The position numbers were made by a program, and so were the translations under genes. From positions 186,001 through 250,000 of the forward strand of contig WEDG01001065.1 in NCBI GenBank assembly GCA_017591395.1: a DNA stretch of 64,000 nucleotides. Direction: 5' to 3'. The DNA is from Schistocephalus solidus. Its lineage: Eukaryota > Platyhelminthes > Cestoda > Diphyllobothriidea > Diphyllobothriidae. Shown here piece after piece: positions 48,401-58,614 of this stretch. How positions within the stretch are numbered: the stretch's first letter is position 1; every line of letters begins with the position of its first letter. A model generated the notes under the pieces. It did not search any database, had not been told where the DNA came from, and saw only the letters and a program-made list of their open reading frames with translations.

Positions 48401-48739
48401 CAAACGGAACGCCCCTGGTGAGTGCTGTATAAGAGGGTCAGTTTTTGCACGTACCGGAGTCCCATATACCATGGTGATCAGTACACCCGAATTTTTGCTG
48501 ACACCTTATGATAAATTTCGAACTTAACGTCTTTTTTAGCCATGTTATGGAAAGAACGTGTCCTTTGTTTTTTTTATTCGAGAGCTATGCTTCGTGATCA
48601 CTCAAAAACACTTGGGCTTTTGAAGGCTGTCCCAGAAGTTGATGCTACAAAGGATGTTATTCAGGGGTCTTATGCATATGCTTCCTTGTACACGAATTTT
48701 ATAGACAGTAATTCCAGCGTAGATTCTAGCAATCTGTGA
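45206..48739 (+). CDS. KANSL3: KANSL3-like subunit of the NSL histone acetyltransferase complex
   Basis: Four exons join in phase: 45206-45496, 46385-46915, 48033-48417 and 48540-48739 (5' exons not seen). KANSL3/Rcd1 is a nuclear subunit of the NSL complex with the H4K16 acetyltransferase MOF. It carries an inactive alpha/beta-hydrolase-like domain. Visible landmarks are RRLLAL-like helix LNQRLLALMDENRP, PLYLVGFGITC (the nucleophile-elbow position without Ser, as in the family), GLICLGMPL, SLLLLVGDCSRF, ASRFRESLIAA and the hallmark LIVGGADHLLRL followed by TQAAVDYALI. An overlapping second frame over 46560-46919 is a shadow. The fourth exon may be replaced by 51477-51789, also in phase, giving a longer protein nearer the family length. 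Confidence 0.7.
46385..46915 (+). CDS. KANSL3: KANSL3-like exon b, hydrolase-fold core
   Basis: Acceptor accgcag, donor gtaagc, 177 codons, phase 0. It contains the GFGITC, CLGMPL, LLLVGDCSRF and VGGADHLLRL blocks. A Gly/Ser/Ala-rich insert (about 46740-46790) separates the last two compared with the vertebrate protein as I remember it. Confidence 0.75.
48033..48417 (+). CDS. KANSL3: KANSL3-like exon c
   Basis: Excellent acceptor (ttctttcctcag) and donor (gtgagt). It starts VAMRNFVYVCRNLS, which completes the helix after VDYALI, then a Ser/Thr-rich linker. It ends in phase 1 after RADKRNAP. Confidence 0.7.
48540..48739 (+). CDS. KANSL3: KANSL3-like candidate terminal exon
   Basis: Acceptor gtcttttttag after a 122-nt intron, in phase with exon c (G|CC). 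It encodes AMLWKERVLCFF and then TLGLLKAVPEVDATKDV before a TGA. It may be a real short C-terminus or an alternative to the exon at 51477. Confidence 0.45.
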
Positions 48740-49204
48740 AGGTTTTGTCGTTGAGCAACTTTAAACTACGAACCTAGTTGAACTGTTATCCTCAACGTTT
48801 CTTAGACAGTAGTGTTTTGCTAGCCGTTCCCTGCCGAACGCCACGTTCTTGTATTTGTAGAGCGCACGTCGCCTCCAAAATGTGGGCTACTCATGGAGGG
48901 AAGAAGGCTCCGTTCACACAGTTTAGATTTTATCGAGTTCTTCTTTGGGCAAAAACAGCTATTGAAATAAAGAGACTACAACGTGTTTATTTTTTCCTTA
49001 TTTATGGGTCAACATCTTGCAGGTCTGGCGTACTTGCTAAGCCAATTCAACGCAAGTGTCCTATCAACTACATTGCAAGTACCAAAGGTATATGGGGCTG
49101 CGGCTTCGGTACTGTCAAAAATATTTTTTAAGCGGCGTATTTTGGAAACCAGCCTGATATTCTTTGCCAGGCCAAAAAATCGACAACCGTATTAGTGCTC
49201 TTGA

Positions 49205-49465
49205 ACCAGACCCGTGGCTCTCGATTGGGTGTGCCACACTTGGGATTGGGTATGACTGGCTGATGACGGCTAATAAGCCAGAAATGGCCATTCCGGTCTC
49301 CCTTGTTTTTGTCGGTTCCACCTTATCAACATATGCTACACGTCGCCATGCGACCGCCTGCGAGAGCTCTAGTCTGAGCTCCAAGGCACAACGGAACATA
49401 CATGTTCCTTAAGCAGATCGGTGAGCCCCACACTATCATCATATTCCCGATCACAACCGACAAAA
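49205..49465 (+). repeat. tRNA-headed hammerhead-like repeat, unit 1 of a dimer
   Basis: The head is damaged (GACCCGTGGCTCTCG, no B-box). The body is intact: GACTGG (49254-49259), CTGATGA (49260-49266), GGCT-AATA-AGCC stem (49268-49279), GAAA (49281-49284), ATGGCCAT (49284-49291) and CCGGTC (49293-49298). The tail holds the inverted motif GGAACATACATGTTCC and leads directly into the next head. Confidence 0.85.
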
Positions 49466-49720
49466 CAACGAGCCTGTGGCTCAAATGGTAGAGTGTTCGA
49501 CTCAAATACCAAAGGTCGCGGGTTTGAATCTCAGGTGTGCCACACTTGGGATTGGGTATGACTGGCTGATGACGGCTAATAAGCCAGAAATGGCCATTCC
49601 GGTCTCCCTTGTCTTTGTCGGTTCCACCTTATCAACATATGCTACACGTCGCCATGCGACCGCCTGCGAGAGCTCTAGTCTGAGCTCCAGGGCACAACGG
49701 AACATACATGTTCCTTATTG
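49466..49720 (+). repeat. tRNA-headed hammerhead-like repeat, unit 2 of a dimer
   Basis: Full head with A-box-like GTGGCTCAAATGGTAGAGTG and B-box GGTTTGAATC. The body is identical in layout to unit 1, with its core 306 bp downstream (CTGATGA at 49566-49572; GAAA at 49587-49590; stem I strands 49560-49565 and 49599-49604). It ends at GGAACATACATGTTCC. Confidence 0.85.
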
Positions 49721-51476
49721 TGGTTTAAAAATTAATATTACATTGTCTAGAAATACTAATTTTTAGAAAATGTACAAATTACGAAAAGGTGAAAAATTGA
49801 TTCAGTTGAGTAATTTGAAGTTTTAAATGTATAGGAGGCCTGTCCATGCAACTAAATAAGTGAATAAAGCAGCAAACGTAGAATTACATTTGAAAATAGT
49901 CTTTTTCAGAGTTTTGCACATACATATATTCAGCTAGATTAAGGGCGACGTACAGTATTGCCGCCATCAAGCAGCCGAACATGCGAGTGTATTTTCCAAC
50001 ACCTTTTCACAAGAATTGATAGTTTTTCTTTCGTTTGTACATTGTCTTAGATGTGTTCTACCAAGGCAAGCATATTTTCGCTTGAGTGCGCCGATAGGGA
50101 TGTCACAGGACTATAATATTTCAAAAGCTTACATGTTCACAGGCCGGTCACTGACTAATAAATTTAAATAGAATCGTCAGGGGAAATCGTAAACGTACCA
50201 TTTGGTGTATATAAACATGAATTTTCTATTATTTAATGTTATCTATAAATATTTTGGGTTTTCTATTACGGTGAGCTTCAGATCGGCTTTGAAAATGAGG
50301 TGAATTCTTTATGATTTTCAGTGTCTTCATCGACTGCACACTCCGTTCGATCTGTTTGGTAAAACCTTCAAAATAAGATATTTCTTAAAAGCATTTACCA
50401 AAATAGTGACTTTTTGGGACGCTTCCTTTAATGCAGATAGCCGTCTGGGTCATTTTTGTAGACTCACTGAAACATAAAAACTCGCTGCCGAGAAATTTTA
50501 ACGTCCACAGCAAAAGCCAGTAAAATATATGCCTATTATTAGTTAAAAAAACTTTCGATAATAAGTTACTTTTAAAAAGCGCTTTAATTAGATGGTTCGC
50601 TGTTGAATGCCTGCGTTCTTAACGTATTTCCAAATTGAAGTCAAGGTAAAACTAGGAACGTTTGACCAGTTTTTCGACTTCGCTGAAAATTAGGGATACA
50701 ATTTCTGCTGAAAATTAAAGAAACCACTTCTCTCTTTCTATCGGAGCGTTTTTCGATATATTTGCTTACTTCTTAGTCTACTTCCAAGAGTGGTCGAATT
50801 TATACTAAGATTTTGCGATAAATTTCAATATTCTGCCTCTTCCGTTTCAAGTTCCCTTATTCATTTATAGTAAAATGCAGACAAAAATTGTCTTGACAGG
50901 GCTTGCGTACGCCGTGACAGCGAAAAGTGGCGGTATGTCATCGCTTCTCGTATATATGCGCGTTTCTGATCCTAATTATCGATGTAGTGAAACAAAGTAC
51001 ATTCACACAAGTTTATTCCAGCGTTTTTGGTACAAAACGTCATAAATTAGCAAAATTTGATTTTTTAGACTAAATCTCTTTAACCTACATTCACCTGTTT
51101 TTTTGTGTGAAAACAAAACAAAATTTTCCGGTCTCCGAAGGGATATTTTCCAATTTTTCCGGCTTATATTAATGTTTATTCGTAGTACTGCGCACAAAAT
51201 TAAAATGCTTTTAATAGCGTAGGGAAAATCCTGGATAACAAAAAGCGTCGAATTTCGCCCAATGCAGTCTATTTTTCTCATCAATAAACCGATCTGAAGT
51301 GAACTCATTATTATTAAACAGCTTTTTGTGCATCAATTTAATACAACAAACAGAACTAACACTTTAAAATGCCTGCCCTGCTACTACCTCAAATTATGAT
51401 GAACACATTTCATGAGTTATGCAATATACGATATATACATATATACCACTTCACAACACTGATGTTTCATCCCGAG
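49721..51476. other. AT-rich non-coding stretch
   Basis: No gene, RNA or repeat recognised. If exon c of the KANSL3-like gene splices to 51477 this is intron. Confidence 0.45.
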
Positions 51477-51789
51477 AAGGCATTTCTCCGCCGTCACAAC
51501 ACAGATATCAACCACCGGCATCGGATCGGTACGGCGAAGCAACAAAGCGGAAGGTCAGCGAGGGCGCACTGCTCGCCTCCAGGACACGACTGAACAAAAG
51601 GGTCAGACGTCAGTCAACTCTTATATCACAGACCAAGTCCTCACCAGCCCTCAATATGGGTCTCCGAGACTCTTCGTTTGCTGTCGCTCGCGAGACTGAA
51701 GGACGGGATCCCTACGCCTTCGAGTGCGGTGGTGACGGCGACAGCGAGGAGGGAGATCCGTCGCCGAGACGACAGGCCGAATCCTCAAG
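51477..51789 (+). CDS. Candidate exon, possibly distal KANSL3 exon
   Basis: An open, GC-richer, low-complexity nuclear-protein-like frame (EATKRKVSEGALLASRTRLN, RRQSTLISQTKSSPALN, DPYAFECGGDGDSEEGDPSP). The acceptor tcatcccgag at 51476 puts it in phase 1, matching the donor of exon c at 48417. A donor-like AAG|GTATCC lies at 51789. The same frame also stays open to 51934, and a neighbouring frame (TFTGASGSGLPNRM) takes over near 51910, hinting at a homopolymer indel at CCC. Confidence 0.45.
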
Positions 51790-52578
51790 GTATCCTTTGA
51801 CCCTCTCATTCTCACAGGCGGAAAAAAGTGTCCCCGCGTCCTCACAGGAACCTTTATTCAGACCAAACACCGTCAAACGGACGCCGGGCGAGGAGTGGAA
51901 CACAGAATCACCCAGCTACCTTCACCGGTGCTAGTGGCAGCGGTCTTCCGAACCGAATGACGCATTTATGTTTTATCCCAACCGATAGGCTTTTGGACAT
52001 GTGTATCGACCGGCTCTTTTTAGGTGTTTAATACTTGATAAGTTAACAAAAATCCTGTTACCGCGCTCTCAGGGTGTCATCAATGATTAACAATTTATCA
52101 ATTCTATGAGGCGACTCTGTAACGGACTAGTCTATGGCGACTTCAAGCTCTCGGAATGGAAGAGTCTACCCATCGATTAGTCTTCTGTTTTCAAATTTAA
52201 ATTTTTGCGGTGCGCACTTCTGCAATAGAGCAATTGGTCTAAAGAAGTTCTCATGACCGCTTAGTTACTAAGAATTAGAGAAGTGCCGAAATCAAAATCA
52301 GCCGTTCCTAAGTAAAGTAAATACGGATTCCGCAACAGACCTTATAACCGACACTGATGGTCCCAAGCAGAACCAAGGAAAGGATTCTGATGCCAATGAA
52401 CCACTGAGCTACATTATGCGATTGCACAGAGAAAGAAGTTAGCTGCAATGCCCCACGAGGAGAAGTACAGAAAACTAAATAGGTAGGGTATATCGTCTTT
52501 AAGGGCGGTATTTACAAATAAACTGGGCGGGTGTTATACGAAGGCAAGGCGCCGCTTAAGTTTGACTCATACAAAGGA

Positions 52579-53493
52579 TCATTTGTTAGTCTTTGAGGTC
52601 TCGTTAGCTTTTCGGGCACAGACTTCAGCAATAATCTGCTCCCAGTCCGTTTGTGACAGAAGGCCCAAGGCTGCGCCATCCGCCTCCGAGGAAACTGCCT
52701 TGAAGCCTTGTGTCTGCTCATCGAATTCCGGACCGGCCCCCCAAAGGGACTCTAAGCTGTAGGTCTCGCGAGAAGCTGATGAGGCGAACAAGTGGAGGAC
52801 GATATTCCCTGCAAAGGGGAGCTCAAAAAAATTATATTGCATGAGATTCTTGGCTTCAAGCAAGGCCTCAACATGGTGGCCAGTGAAATGACAACGAACT
52901 ATCTTAAAAGCAACCGTGACTCAAGTACGAACTTGGCTGGTACATGCTGCAGCTAACCAATCAGATTTCACATGTTAAGACTTGCAATAAAGAAAGATAC
53001 TTGGCAATAGCAAAGGTATCTACGCTAAATCCGTCAATTCTCCGTATATAGCGTGCACAAAGGCAAACATTTTCCGAAGTAGCAGTGTAGTGCATCATCT
53101 GCCTACGGAATACTTTGGCAGCGGTTAGCACTTATTGCGGTAGTGGGGCAGGACGCGGCAGGGTCTAATTATTTGGGCGGGGGTTAGGGCAGAAGACGGT
53201 GCCAAGTTTAGCGCATTTGTCGTTGTGGCAGTGCAGTTATGCTAACAGGCATTCGGAAATGTCGGACAACTTGAGCCAACCACCGCTGAAAACATTTTAT
53301 GTTGCTTGGATAAAAGTAAGTCACTAAATAAGAGGTTTATTTGACTCTGGTAGAATCGACCTGCTAATAACCTGTTAATTCAGTCAGTGAAAAAATGGAG
53401 TGTCTTACCGAGGTCTGTTGCTAACCAATCAGCATTTTCCCGAAGTCCTTCAAATACAGGTAGGGGGTCCATCGGGTTTCTTTTCATTTTGAA
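52579..53493 (-). CDS. Unidentified two-exon protein gene
   Basis: Exon 53409-53493 follows a strong acceptor (attgctttcag) and encodes MKRNPMDPLPVFEGLRENAD then WLATDL. Donor gtaaga, a 510-nt intron and acceptor aagatag join in phase 1 to exon 52579-52898, which reads VRCHFTGHHVEALLEAKNLM, FFELPFAGNIVLHLFASSAS, SLESLWGAGPEFDEQTQGF and LSQTDWEQIIAEVCARKAN before a TGA. The product is about 133 residues, acidic and soluble, if the ATG at 53485-53487 is the start. I do not recognise the family. The two splice phases agree without edits, which supports a real gene. Confidence 0.6.
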
Positions 53494-53754
53494 CTGAAAG
53501 CAATGCATAAAATTAAACAAGCATAAAAAATCACCCACATCCTAAGACAATATATAACCGAACAAGTGGAAACAACTCATAAATCTCTGGATTCAACAGT
53601 CTGACGAAGGGTTGTAAGACCTCAGCTGCCAGTTACTCATTAAATCATGAAAGAACCGCGAGTAGGCAGAACGAGGGATCAACAGAGGTGAGCTTCAATG
53701 GCCATTTTTGGATGTTACTACAATGCCTGAATATCTTAGTTAATTAGCTAATAA

Positions 53755-53885
53755 GGTTCCGACCTCCACAATGCTTGGTGATGACTAATTAGCGGGAAAT
53801 GGCCATTTCAGTCTCCCTCGTCTTTGTCGGCAATGTTCTTCTGCCATATATATGAATGGCAAGGGTGTTATACCACACTCCCGAC
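53755..53885 (+). repeat. Fragment of the tRNA-headed repeat
   Basis: The body only: TTGGTGATGACTAATTAGCG, GGGAAATGGCCATTTCAGTC, TCTCCCTCGTCTTTGTCGG. The CTGATGA core is changed to GTGATGA. It stands directly before the retroelement remnant at 53915. Confidence 0.7.
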
Positions 53886-53921
53886 ACAATTACTAGCTAG
53901 CAGCCCAGAAACGGGTGTCTG

Positions 53922-55047
53922 ATGTTTCTGCTGCTGCATTACGCAAAAAGCAGAAGTTATGCTCCTCAGTGGGTCTCCCAGCGTTCTTTATGCGGTTTCT
54001 ACGGAGATGTCGCTACTGGTTCTCGCCGGCACGGAGGTCAAAAACGACGTTACAAGGACACTTTGAAGAAATCACTGAAGCAACTGCAAATCAACCCGGC
54101 GACTTGGGAGGACCTCGCCCAGGATAGACCGGCATGGAGCAAATCCGTGAAGACTGGTTCAGCAATCTATGAGGCCAACCGGATCGCCGCCGCCAAGGCC
54201 AAAAGAGCGGCACGAAAGTCACCAGCGCCCCGGATCAACACCGCCAATGCCCAGGCCCTGCCAACATGCCCGCGCTGTCAACGCATCTTCCGCGCGCGAA
54301 TCGGCCTGGTTGGACATCTTCGGACGCAATGCACCAATAATCCGACAATTCAAATTTCTACGTCAAATTCTGCCAACCCTCCTTCTGACTCCCCCACCCT
54401 CACTCCTGGCATCAATTCCATTGCTCCCACCATCATGGAGACCACATCCCTCTACTCATCGCCTGATAACCCCACCAGCGCAACCACCACTGCCTTCACT
54501 ACCACCACCACCATCATCAGCGATGGGGAATCTCTCCTAAACTGTACTCAATGCGACCGCACATTCACCTCACGCATCGGCCTGGTCGGTCACTTGAGAA
54601 TTCATCGTACAGAGACTGGTGAGCCAGTGCCCGGAGTACCAACACACAGCAGAGATCGCCGCCTCCACTGTCCTCGCGCATTCACTCATCGCATGGGCCT
54701 ATTCGGTCACATGCGCATCCATGACAGCGGAATTCACCACAATGCCGACAACACCGCTACACCATACACATCCACCGCTCCTGCCATTCTTACCGCCACT
54801 ACCACCCCCCACTACCATGAATGACATCCCCCAGCCTCTACCGATTTCTCCTGCCCACACTGTGCCCGCAACTTCAACTCACGCATCGGCCTGGTCGGTC
54901 ACCTGCGAATCCATCGCACGGAGGCTGGTGAACCAGTGCCTGGGGCTCCGACATACAATCAACGCGCACGCCTTCACTGCTCCCGCACATTTACACACCG
55001 CATGGGCCTATTAGGACACATGCGCCTCCACGAAAACCTGCGGTAAA
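53922..55047 (+). pseudogene. Retroelement RT C-terminus fused to zinc fingers
   Basis: The frame 53922-54824 has GFYGDVATGSRRHGGQKRRY, the usual end of RT ORFs in this group, then INPATWEDLAQDRPAW and AIYEANRIAAAKAKRAAR. Fingers follow: CPRCQRIFRARIGLVGHL (with HLRTQC, a C2HC type), a Thr/Ser/Pro linker, and [25 protein letters not shown] C2H2. Next come a finger lacking its first Cys pair (LHCPRAFTHRMGLFGHMRIH) and then, after a frame change near 54824, CPHCARNFNSRIGLVGHL and a final [13 protein letters not shown] before TAA at 55045-55047. The fingers presumably bind the element's RNA or target DNA. Confidence 0.85.
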
Positions 55048-55296
55048 CCACCGAAGGCTAAGCTACATCATCGCACACTACCTACACTAATACATCGACA
55101 ACACCCTCACAATCACCATTTTCCAGAGTATATAACGGTTTCCTAGAAACCGTGGTTGGGAAGGCTGCCAATCTGACGCTTACACCAGACCACGCCGTCG
55201 GCTCAGTTTATGCGCTGTGTGTGTCGAGTGGCTGACCAGTGGACTGGGAGTCTGACGGCGATGGCTCCTCCATATCCCCTGAGTAATTAAATCCTG

Positions 55297-55312
55297 GTGT
55301 GTGTGTGTGTGT
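55297..55312. repeat. (GT)n microsatellite
   Basis: About eight GT units within the retroelement 3' UTR. Confidence 0.8.
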
Positions 55313-56189
55313 TATGGGGGCCAGGTCGTGCTGTAGCGCGCGAAGACGGGTACGCCGATCCGTCAGCCAATGCACCCACTTCCACATCAGGCAACTGACC
55401 GGCTCGGACAGTGGTCTGATGGTGGAGGTGGGGGAGAGTGAGGTCGACAGCTCAGCGCATGTTCCTCACTATAAACAATCTGGCGCGCTTGAAACTATCA
55501 AGGTGCGCTAAAAGCCGTGGCTTGGAAGGTTGTCAACTGACGGGATAACTCGGACCGCCTGGGCAGCCCAATTGTGTGTTTTGTGTGTAGTGGCTGACTG
55601 GCGAACTGAGAGTCAGAATGCAATGGCTCCTTCTTAATGTGGCCTTTATGACACTCCCACTCCGTGGGATCCGAGCCAGGTGTGGTGGTACGCGCAGGGG
55701 CGACTCCGGCCGCGCCAGCCACCTGCGCCCTCTCTCATCTCCGGTCTTCTTGACTCTGTCTTGACACCGGGCTCAGGTGGGGGAGGAGGAGAGAGTGCGG
55801 TAGCTGCAGCGCAAGGCTACTATCTCTTAAAACTAATTCACGCGCAAGTCACCATCCCTGCACCACCTGGTGTGGAGCATACGGTGAACCTCGTCGAAAT
55901 CGACGGTCGAACTGTCATCCGGTTTCTAGTATACTAACTGCAGATAATAATCAAGGAAATAATTTCTGAAGTTATTACGTGTAGGCCATGGAGTTGAGTG
56001 ACCGGGACATGACTTTAGGGTCAGACCTGAAATTTCAATGACAATTTGACTCGAATATAATCAACTACTGTGGAATAACCACGCCATACCAATTATATAA
56101 ACAATAAGTATGAAGTTTATATGACAAAGACGTTATACCGTACTCCCAACATAGGTAGTACTAGCTATAGATATACCCGATCGTAATCA

Positions 56190-56405
56190 CAAGGACAACG
56201 AGCCCGTGGCTCAATGGATAGGGGGTCGGACTTCTAACCAAGATGTTGCGGGTTCGAGCCGCAAGTGTTATAACATTTTGGGTTGGGTATGGCTGTTTGA
56301 TTACGGCGAATAAGCTAGAAATGTCATTCAGGTTTTCCTAGTCTTTGTTGGTAATGTCATTCTGTGTGTATCATAGGCCGCTGTGCAGGCAGTCGCATAG
56401 AGACT
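56190..56405 (+). repeat. tRNA-headed repeat, diverged plus-strand copy
   Basis: Head GAGCCCGTGGCTCAATGGAT and B-box GGTTCGAGCC. The body is degraded (TTTGATTACGGCGAATAAGC then TAGAAATG), and stem I pairing is largely lost. The 55936-56189 stretch before it holds nothing recognised. Confidence 0.75.
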
Positions 56406-56439
56406 TTTGACATCTGATGATGATAAGGTAGAACTGACA

Positions 56440-56600
56440 AAGACAAGGGAGACCTGAATGGCATTTTCTGGCTTATTAGCAGTCATCAGCCAATCATACC
56501 CAATTGAAAGTGTGAAACACCTGGGATTTGAACCCAGACTCTTTTGTCCTTGAGTCGAACACTACCAATGAGCCACGGGCTCGTGTCTTACCGTTCGTGG
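56440..56600 (-). repeat. tRNA-headed repeat, minus-strand unit
   Basis: On the minus strand it has the GAGCCCGTGGCTCATTGGTA head, GGTTCAAATCCC B-box, then GATTGGCTGATGACTGC, TAATAAGCC, AGAAAATGCC and TTCAGGTC. The head starts 289 bp from the head of the next minus-strand unit. Confidence 0.8.
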
Positions 56601-56714
56601 TCGGGAATATGAATTATGATGAAGTAGCACTCACCGATCAAGTTACAGGGAACGCAGGTCCCGCTGTGTTTTGAGGCTCTCACAGGCAGTCGCATAGCGA
56701 CATATGCAGATAAT

Positions 56715-56895
56715 GGAGCACTGACAAAGCAAGAGGGACTGGAATGTTCCCTTTTGGCTTATTTGCTGTAAGCAACAACCTTACTCAATCCCAGGTGTTG
56801 ATATACCTGACGATCGAGCCAGTGACCTGTTGACTATATTTCCAACACAATAAGCATTGAGCTACGGGCTCGTTGTCTTGTCGGTTGCGATCGGG
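56715..56895 (-). repeat. tRNA-headed repeat, second minus-strand unit
   Basis: More diverged: head GAGCCCGTAGCTCAATGC, body with AATAAGCC and CATTCCAGTCC but without a CTGATGA core. Together with 56440-56600 it forms a tail-to-head dimer on the minus strand, the intervening tail ending in GATCGGTGAG. Confidence 0.7.
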
Positions 56896-56899
56896 TACA

Positions 56900-57445
56900 T
56901 TGACAACGGCAAAGGGATACTCAGGCGTCATAAACAGTACACTCGACCTTTTAACAAGTGCTGGTCGACGTCGAAGCCCAAGGCAGACAGTGTGGGGTTT
57001 CCTGACACATGGCTAGGCATCCTTACTTTATCCCTCCAGAATTAGTGTATAGTGGGAAGGAAATAATCGCCATTATTACTTTAAAGCTAATAAGGCAAAT
57101 AAAAGAACATCTTTAAAGGGGTGGAGGGTCTACAAAAGGTCTCTGGGAAGTTGTCTAGACTAAGATTCAAGTATTTGACTTCGGTTAAACAATCACAGTG
57201 GCTAGTCTAGAAGACTGTTATTTTCTTTTGAACCGGTCATTCCTCCACAACGGCTGGTCGAAAGAGGATGCAACCAGGAAGAATTTTGGGTACAATTCAA
57301 ACCAAACAGATTTCCCTGCGTCTAAAAAGAGGGTTTGCCTACGTCTTAAATGACGTACTAACCTTCAATGGCGAACTTTTAAGGCAATTGCTTGCAAATC
57401 GTCTGTGATGGCAAATGGATTTGTTGTTGTTAAGTTTCACCGCAG
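56900..57445. other. Stretch with a weak exon candidate
   Basis: The plus-strand frame around 57290-57405 (ISLRLKRGFAYVLNDVLTFN, LLRQLLANRL) is coding-like and could precede the exon at 57446, but no splice pair could be fixed. Confidence 0.25.
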
Positions 57446-57582
57446 TTCGTAAACAAGGGGGAACTAAAATACGTCTGGCTGTGGAGCGTTTATGCAATAA
57501 TGAATATTTCAACCGTCGTAAATATGTGAACGGACGTGGCCCTGAATTCAAAGAACGTTATAAAGTCCGTTTCAACCTGTAA
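57446..57582 (+). CDS. Candidate terminal exon, unidentified
   Basis: It follows acceptor tttcaccgcag and encodes a basic stretch, VRKQGGTKIRLAVERLCNNE then FNRRKYVNGRG and FKERYKVRFNL, ending in TAA (57580-57582). The composition is that of a ribosomal or RNA-binding protein C-terminus, but I cannot name it. Confidence 0.35.
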
Positions 57583-58614
57583 AATTATTCTACTTGCATC
57601 CCGTTGGATCTCACTTCGGCCCGATGGGTAGAAATTTTGCCGTGCAACGGAGATAAGTGGCAACTTTCTATCTGTCACCCAAATAGTGTGATCAGTTATT
57701 TGCCTGTAACATAACGTACGAGATTGAGGTGAGGGTCGGCTTTATATTCCCGAGATGTATAGTGCAAGACAGTTTCCCAGAGCTCAAAAAACCTTTGTGG
57801 ACACTTTGAGGCGCAAAGTGCAATGCTTAGGGCATTTAGAGGCGAAAAAGTCAGCCCATGCGAACCATGGAATAGCTAGTTTGCAGCACATTGTGAGCAG
57901 ACCTCGTTTATAGGTCCACTTAACGGTTGATCTGGTAGCAATGAACGTAAGACAGACGATTTATCGTTTCGGCGAGGAGGTGAATAACCTAGCATAGACA
58001 ATGACGTGGTGAGGGGGTTCAAACTGTCCCCGTGGCGGGTATATTACTACCGAAATAACAGTGCCAAGAGGGATATTTGCACATGGAGACCTGTCTGTAT
58101 CTGTAACAGGCTTATACGTTTGGAAACCAGTATATACTACAAGATTGAAAGGTCTGTTCATAAATGTCAATAGGTTTGGAATGGATTGCGAGCGTCAACT
58201 TCACCAGTAGTCAGACCATCCGCCAAGTCTATTTTATTAAACCTATTCCGAATATTGCATATAAGAACAGTTGTGGCACAGGAAAAAACGGCAGTGGCAA
58301 GAGACCTGTCGGATTCGTATGCAACACAGATAGTTCAGAACGTTTTGGTATCTGTGACTAGCAAGATTCGGTACCATGATCAAAATAAAACTGAATTTCG
58401 GTCAATGTTTGAGAAGGCTGTCAGATAAAACTTAAAAAATCGAATAAGCAGAGGCTACTGCCAACGCTTGCGTGCCAAGAGAATGTAAAAAGAGGGCAAA
58501 GACTCAGTGTAAAGGTAATCCATTGGGCAAGCAAAAAACGAAAATATAATATCAGACACAAACCAGAAAAAAGAGAGGTCATTAAAAAAGTAAAGGTTAC
58601 TAAAGTGTGCTTAC
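57583..58614. other. Stretch without a secure gene
   Basis: Downstream exons of the MALSU1-like gene (minus strand) should lie here. The frame at 57961-58170 (IPLGTVISVVIYPPRGQFEP) is a weak candidate but does not match the RsfS C-terminus as I know it. Confidence 0.3.

Larger units (their letters stand above)
53915..55935 (+). mobile_element. Zinc-finger-tailed non-LTR retroelement, 3' part (5'-truncated)
   Basis: It begins inside the RT C-terminus and runs through the zinc-finger tail, stop and 3' UTR to about 55935. It is the best-preserved copy in the window. The minus-strand fragments at 5.4, 7.1 and 9.1 kb align to it. The element is probably RTE-like or CR1-like; with the RT core missing, the clade cannot be settled. 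Such tails are, to my knowledge, typical of diphyllobothriid tapeworm genomes. Confidence 0.85.
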
